9,536 nt of DNA from Gammaproteobacteria bacterium. GTDB lineage: Bacteria > Pseudomonadota > Gammaproteobacteria > HK1. Every line of letters starts with the position of its first letter. Position 1 is the stretch's first letter. This document shows positions 6,668 through 9,536 of this stretch, piece by piece. The stretch is from contig JAGRHX010000917.1 of NCBI GenBank assembly GCA_020444775.1, positions 1 to 9,536 on the forward strand. Reading direction: 5' to 3'. A program made the position numbers and the translations under genes. A model generated the notes under the pieces. The model saw nothing but the letters and a program-made list of their open reading frames with translations. It was not told where the DNA came from and ran no database searches.

Positions 6668-6782
6668 GGTCGGCCCCCGCAGAGGTCGGGCCGGTCCACG
6701 GGATGCGCTTGGCTCATCAACGGTGCATGGAACGTCCGTCACCTACGGACACTGCTCGGCGTAGCGATTCCGGCACCGGTGC
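6668..6782 (+). promoter_or_regulatory. Structured leader region upstream of the binding-protein gene
   Basis: Three inverted repeats follow one another. CGGCCC/GGGCCG (6671-6693) extends with wobble pairs to 6668-6696. GTCCGT/ACGGAC with a 5-base loop lies at 6734-6750. A perfect GCACCGGTGC palindrome lies at 6773-6782. These may be leader-RNA hairpins or regulator sites. No known riboswitch pattern was recognised and no promoter was fixed. Confidence 0.3.
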
Positions 6783-6865
6783 ATCCTGGCGCGCGATGAG
6801 CCGGTACGCATACGAAACCAATACGAACGTCGCACGAACACATAACGTTGTAGGAGGAGTAGAAC

Positions 6866-8476
6866 GTGTACAACAAGTCCCTGACGCAGCTTTTCGAACG
6901 GCTAAAGGCCGATGCGCGGTCCGGTCGTCTGGATCGTCGACAGTTCATGCATTACTCGATCGCGGCCGGGCTCAGCGCCACCGCGGCATCCTCGCTTTGG
7001 AGCAGCAATGTGCTTGCCGCGACGCCAAAACGCGGAGGCACCTTCCGGCTGGGTTCGCATGACGGCAACACCTCGGACACGCACGATCCGGGCACCTATC
7101 TCAGCTTCTCGATGATTCAGCTCGCACACACCTATCGCAGCTATCTGACCCAGATCACGCCAACCAACGAACTCGGCCCGGACATGGCCCAGTCTTGGAG
7201 CGCGTCGGATGACGCTGCCCAGTGGACCTTCCAGCTGAACAAGAATGCATCGTTCCACGATGGCAGACCGTTCACCGCCGACGATGCCATCGCCTCTCTC
7301 AATCATCATCGCGGTGAGAAGTCGACCTCGGCGGCGAAGGCCTTGCTCAAGGACGTCACCGATATCGTCAAGAACGACACGCATTCGATTACCGTCAAGC
7401 TGGCGCGCGGTAACGCGGATTTTCCCTGGCTGATGACTGACTATCACCTGGCGATCTGCCCGGCCAACTCGGATGGCAGCATCGACTGGAAGAGTGGGCT
7501 GGGCGCGGGTCCGTACAAGATCGTCAATCATCAACCGGGTGTGAGCACGGAGCTCGTGCGGCATGACGGCTGGCACCTGGAAGGCGCCTGGTTCGATGCC
7601 GTGGAGCTGACTGTGCTGAACGATCCCAACGCGCGGCAGACGGCGTTGGTGACGGGCGACGTGGACGCAATCACACAGCTCGAGCTGAAGACGCTGAGCC
7701 TGCTCAAACGCAACGCCAACGTCGAGATCGACAACGTGCCCAGCGGTGCAGCCATCACGATGCCGATGTTCTGTGACGTGGCGCCGTTCGACAACGTCGA
7801 CGTTCGTCTGGCCCTCAAACTGGCCATCGACCGCGAGGAGATCATCCAGAAGATCGCTTTTGGTACAGCCATTCCTGGCAACGATGCGCACGTCTCTCCC
7901 AACATGCCTTACTGGGCCGATCTGCCGCAGCGCAAATATGACCCCGAGAAGGCCCGCTTCCATCTGAAGAAGGCGGGGCATGACAGCATCAAGGTGAGCC
8001 TGTCCACCGCGGACAGCGTCTATTCCGGCGCGGTCGATCTATGCGTGCTGTACGCCGAGCAGGCCAAGGCAGCAGGCATCGAGATCAACGTGGTACGTGA
8101 ACCGAACGACGGTTACTACTCCGATGTCTGGCTGAAGAAGCCCTTCTGCATGGTGCAGTGGGGTGCCCGCCCGACGCCCGACCAGATGTTCACCCTGGCT
8201 TACAAGGACGATGCGGCCTGGAACGAGAGCCATTGGCAGAACAAGCGCTTCAACGAGCTGCTGCTGCTAGCCAAGGCCGAGCTCGACCAGCCCAAGCGTA
8301 CGGCGATGTATCGGGAGATGCAGGAGCTGGCGCGGGACGATGGCGGCACGATCATTCCGATGTTCACCAACTTCGTGTACGCAAGGCGCAAGAACGTCAA
8401 GCACGGACCGAACCTGTCCGGTGCCTGGCAGATCGACGGCGCGCGCGGCGCCAGCCGTTGGTGGTTCGAAGGCTGA
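6866..8476 (+). CDS. ABC transporter substrate-binding protein, family 5 (peptide/dipeptide/nickel type), Tat-like signal
   Basis: This 536-residue periplasmic binding protein captures a small solute, typically an oligopeptide, dipeptide, opine or metal chelate, and delivers it to a permease pair. GTG 6866 has an excellent AGGAGG (6852-6857) with an 8-base spacer. The N-terminus has an unusually long n-region and then DRRQFMHY (residues 23-30), close to the twin-arginine motif RRxFL, a hydrophobic stretch and a likely cut near A52 before TPKRGGTFRLG. Family hallmarks are the start of the mature domain at KRGGTFRLG, LGPDMAQSWSASDDAAQWTF, the FHDGRPFTADDAIAS segment (254-based strand of SBP_bac_5), VRLALKLAIDREEI and the C-terminal REMQELARDDGGTIIPMF. 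Length is normal. The substrate cannot be read from sequence. The permease follows after 273 bp with a hairpin between them. Confidence 0.92.
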   Translation: MYNKSLTQLFERLKADARSGRLDRRQFMHYSIAAGLSATAASSLWSSNVLAATPKRGGTFRLGSHDGNTSDTHDPGTYLSFSMIQLAHTYRSYLTQITPTNELGPDMAQSWSASDDAAQWTFQLNKNASFHDGRPFTADDAIASLNHHRGEKSTSAAKALLKDVTDIVKNDTHSITVKLARGNADFPWLMTDYHLAICPANSDGSIDWKSGLGAGPYKIVNHQPGVSTELVRHDGWHLEGAWFDAVELTVLNDPNARQTALVTGDVDAITQLELKTLSLLKRNANVEIDNVPSGAAITMPMFCDVAPFDNVDVRLALKLAIDREEIIQKIAFGTAIPGNDAHVSPNMPYWADLPQRKYDPEKARFHLKKAGHDSIKVSLSTADSVYSGAVDLCVLYAEQAKAAGIEINVVREPNDGYYSDVWLKKPFCMVQWGARPTPDQMFTLAYKDDAAWNESHWQNKRFNELLLLAKAELDQPKRTAMYREMQELARDDGGTIIPMFTNFVYARRKNVKHGPNLSGAWQIDGARGASRWWFEG

Positions 8477-8485
8477 TCCCGCCGC

Positions 8486-8524
8486 ACCGGTCCGGCGGAC
8501 GGCAGTGCCGCCGGCCGGACCGGT
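8486..8524 (+). repeat. Strong intergenic hairpin between binding-protein and permease genes
   Basis: ACCGGTCCGG (8486-8495) and CCGGACCGGT (8515-8524) form a perfect 10-bp stem. Its 19-base interior holds a smaller inverted repeat, CGGCA/TGCCG (8500-8510). It starts 10 bases after the stop codon and has no T-tract, so it is unlikely to be a classic terminator. Such hairpins after binding-protein genes often protect the 5' message and lower permease expression. The remaining bases to 8749 contain no convincing gene. Confidence 0.65.
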
Positions 8525-8702
8525 TCGCGACGACAGCCTCGGGCACGGTTTGCGAGTCGACACGATGACCTTCGCACGCCCGAGCACCCGGAACCGATTG
8601 CCATTCACGAGCCGCCCGGCTCGTGCCCTGGCCGCGAACCGAGCAGTGGTCATCGTATTCCGGACGGCACTGCATAGTAACGAACAGAATGAACGTCAAA
8701 CT

Positions 8703-8736
8703 TCGAGGTTGCGCTTGAGAACAGCCTCGAGGTTGC
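8703..8736 (+). repeat. 10-bp direct repeat TCGAGGTTGC in front of the permease gene
   Basis: Exact copies lie at 8703-8712 and 8727-8736, offset by 24 bases. The second ends two bases before the GGAGG ribosome binding site (8739-8743). This may be a regulator site or chance. Confidence 0.4.
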
Positions 8737-8749
8737 TTGGAGGCATGCG

Positions 8750-9536
8750 ATGGGCGGATTGCTGAGCCTTGTGCTCAAACGACTTGGGCTTGGGCTGGTA
8801 ACCCTGCTGGTCGTCTCCATCATCATCTTCGGTGCAGTCGAAATGCTGCCCGGGGACATCGCTGAAGCGGTGCTCGGCATGGGCGCCACCGAAGAGACCC
8901 TGGCCGCAATGCGTGAGCAGATGGGACTCGATCGGCCGGCGCCGGTGCGGTACATAGAATGGCTGCAGGGGGCGCTTGTCGGAGATTTCGGGGAATCCCT
9001 GATCAGCCAGACCTCGGTCAGTGAGGCCATCGCACCACGCTTTTACAACACACTGTTCCTGGCACTCTACGCGGCCTTGATTGCGGTGCCCCTCGCGATC
9101 TTTCTCGGCGTGCTGACGGCGCTGTTCCGAAACTCGTTGTTCGACCGCGTCGCAAACGTGCTGACGTTGAGCTCGATTTCCTCACCCGAGTTCTTCCTGG
9201 GCTACGTGCTTATCCTCTATTTCGCGGTGAGTACCGGGTATTTCCCCGCGATCGCCAAGCTGACCGACGGCATGAGCATCGCCGAGAAGCTGCACCGGAC
9301 CTTCCTGCCGGCCCTGACCATGGTCCTGGTCGTGGTCGCTCACATGATGCGCATGACACGCGCGGCGATCATCAACCTGCTGGCCTCGCCGTACATCGAG
9401 ATGGCACGGCTCAAGGGCGCACCGCCGTACAGGGTCATCCTATGGCACGCACTGCCTAATGCCTGGGCGCCGATCATCAACGTGGTCGCGCTCAACCTGG
9501 CCTATCTGGTGACCGGGGTGGTGCTGGTCGAGGTGG
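8750..9536 (+). CDS. ABC transporter permease, DppB/OppB type (3' end outside window)
   Basis: This inner-membrane permease is half of the channel for the family-5 import system. 262 codons are in the window, where family members usually have 310-340, so the last helices are cut off. ATG 8750 has GGAGG (8739-8743) with a 6-base spacer. The first TM helix is at residues 10-30, followed by the typical MLPGD (32-36). Next comes the periplasmic segment MREQMGLDRPAPVRYIEWLQGALVGDFGES with LGLD-like and GDFG signatures, then several TM helices. The cytoplasmic EAA loop reads IEMARLKGAPPYRVILWHALPNA (216-238), with conserved G223 and the HALPN end that docks on the ATPase. It is in the same orientation as the binding-protein gene and likely in one operon. 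A second permease (DppC type) and ATPases should follow outside the window. Confidence 0.93.
   Translation, partial: MGGLLSLVLKRLGLGLVTLLVVSIIIFGAVEMLPGDIAEAVLGMGATEETLAAMREQMGLDRPAPVRYIEWLQGALVGDFGESLISQTSVSEAIAPRFYNTLFLALYAALIAVPLAIFLGVLTALFRNSLFDRVANVLTLSSISSPEFFLGYVLILYFAVSTGYFPAIAKLTDGMSIAEKLHRTFLPALTMVLVVVAHMMRMTRAAIINLLASPYIEMARLKGAPPYRVILWHALPNAWAPIINVVALNLAYLVTGVVLVEV

Larger units (their letters stand above)
5706..6865. other. Gap of about 1.16 kb without a confident gene
   Basis: This stretch separates the divergent carboxypeptidase and binding-protein genes and should carry both promoters. No clear sigma-70 pair was found. It holds palindromes at 5803-5812 (GAGCGCGCTC) and 5840-5851, a direct-repeat patch at 6111-6163, a small ORF with a good ribosome binding site at 6276-6371, a minus-strand terminator-like element at 6519-6550, and hairpins at 6668-6696 and 6734-6750. 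Other open frames here have biased, low-complexity translations and look non-coding. Confidence 0.6.

Noticed and set aside
6902..7981. Long minus-strand open frame opposite the binding-protein gene
   Set aside because: It is a shadow of a confidently identified gene in a GC-rich genome and has no recognisable domain.

Overview
The window comes from a GC-rich chromosome, most likely of a Gram-negative proteobacterium. The evidence is the C-terminal part of a Pel exopolysaccharide membrane protein (PelG), a SPOR-domain D-Ala-D-Ala carboxypeptidase, a Tat-type solute-binding protein and GGAGG-type ribosome binding sites. A gammaproteobacterium is my best guess, but no rRNA, tRNA or other taxonomic marker is present. 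No insertion sequence, integrase or CRISPR array was seen.

Left part (1-4375), cell-surface polysaccharide. The window opens inside pelG, usually the last gene of pelABCDEFG. A small single-domain response regulator follows on the opposite strand, tail to tail with pelG. Next is a secreted stand-alone glycoside hydrolase of the endo-alpha-1,4-polygalactosaminidase type (GH114-like). This enzyme class acts on galactosamine polymers, and Pel is rich in partly deacetylated GalNAc, so the hydrolase probably trims or releases Pel. The regulator and hydrolase genes diverge, and their 5' ends appear to overlap by about 72 bp. A dense array of imperfect inverted repeats built on GATGGGGCCA fills about 2474-2700. 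It is followed by an O-antigen ligase/polymerase-family membrane protein.

Middle part (4376-6865). A periplasmic serine D-Ala-D-Ala carboxypeptidase with a C-terminal SPOR domain lies on the minus strand, convergent with the ligase. Upstream of it is a gap of about 1.16 kb without a confident gene. The gap holds inverted repeats, a short CTCGATGTT direct-repeat patch, a 31-codon ORF with a strong ribosome binding site, a minus-strand terminator-like hairpin with a T7 tract, and several hairpins before the next gene.

Right part (6866-9536), peptide-type ABC import. A family-5 (oligopeptide/dipeptide/nickel type) binding protein with a Tat-like signal is followed, after 273 bp containing a strong hairpin, by a DppB/OppB-type permease that runs off the window. 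The remaining permease and ATPase genes are expected beyond the right edge.

The most interesting points are the pelG-linked hydrolase with its overlapping divergent regulator, the hairpin-forming repeat array, and the structured gap around 5706-6865. No whole undescribed system can be claimed from the sequence alone.
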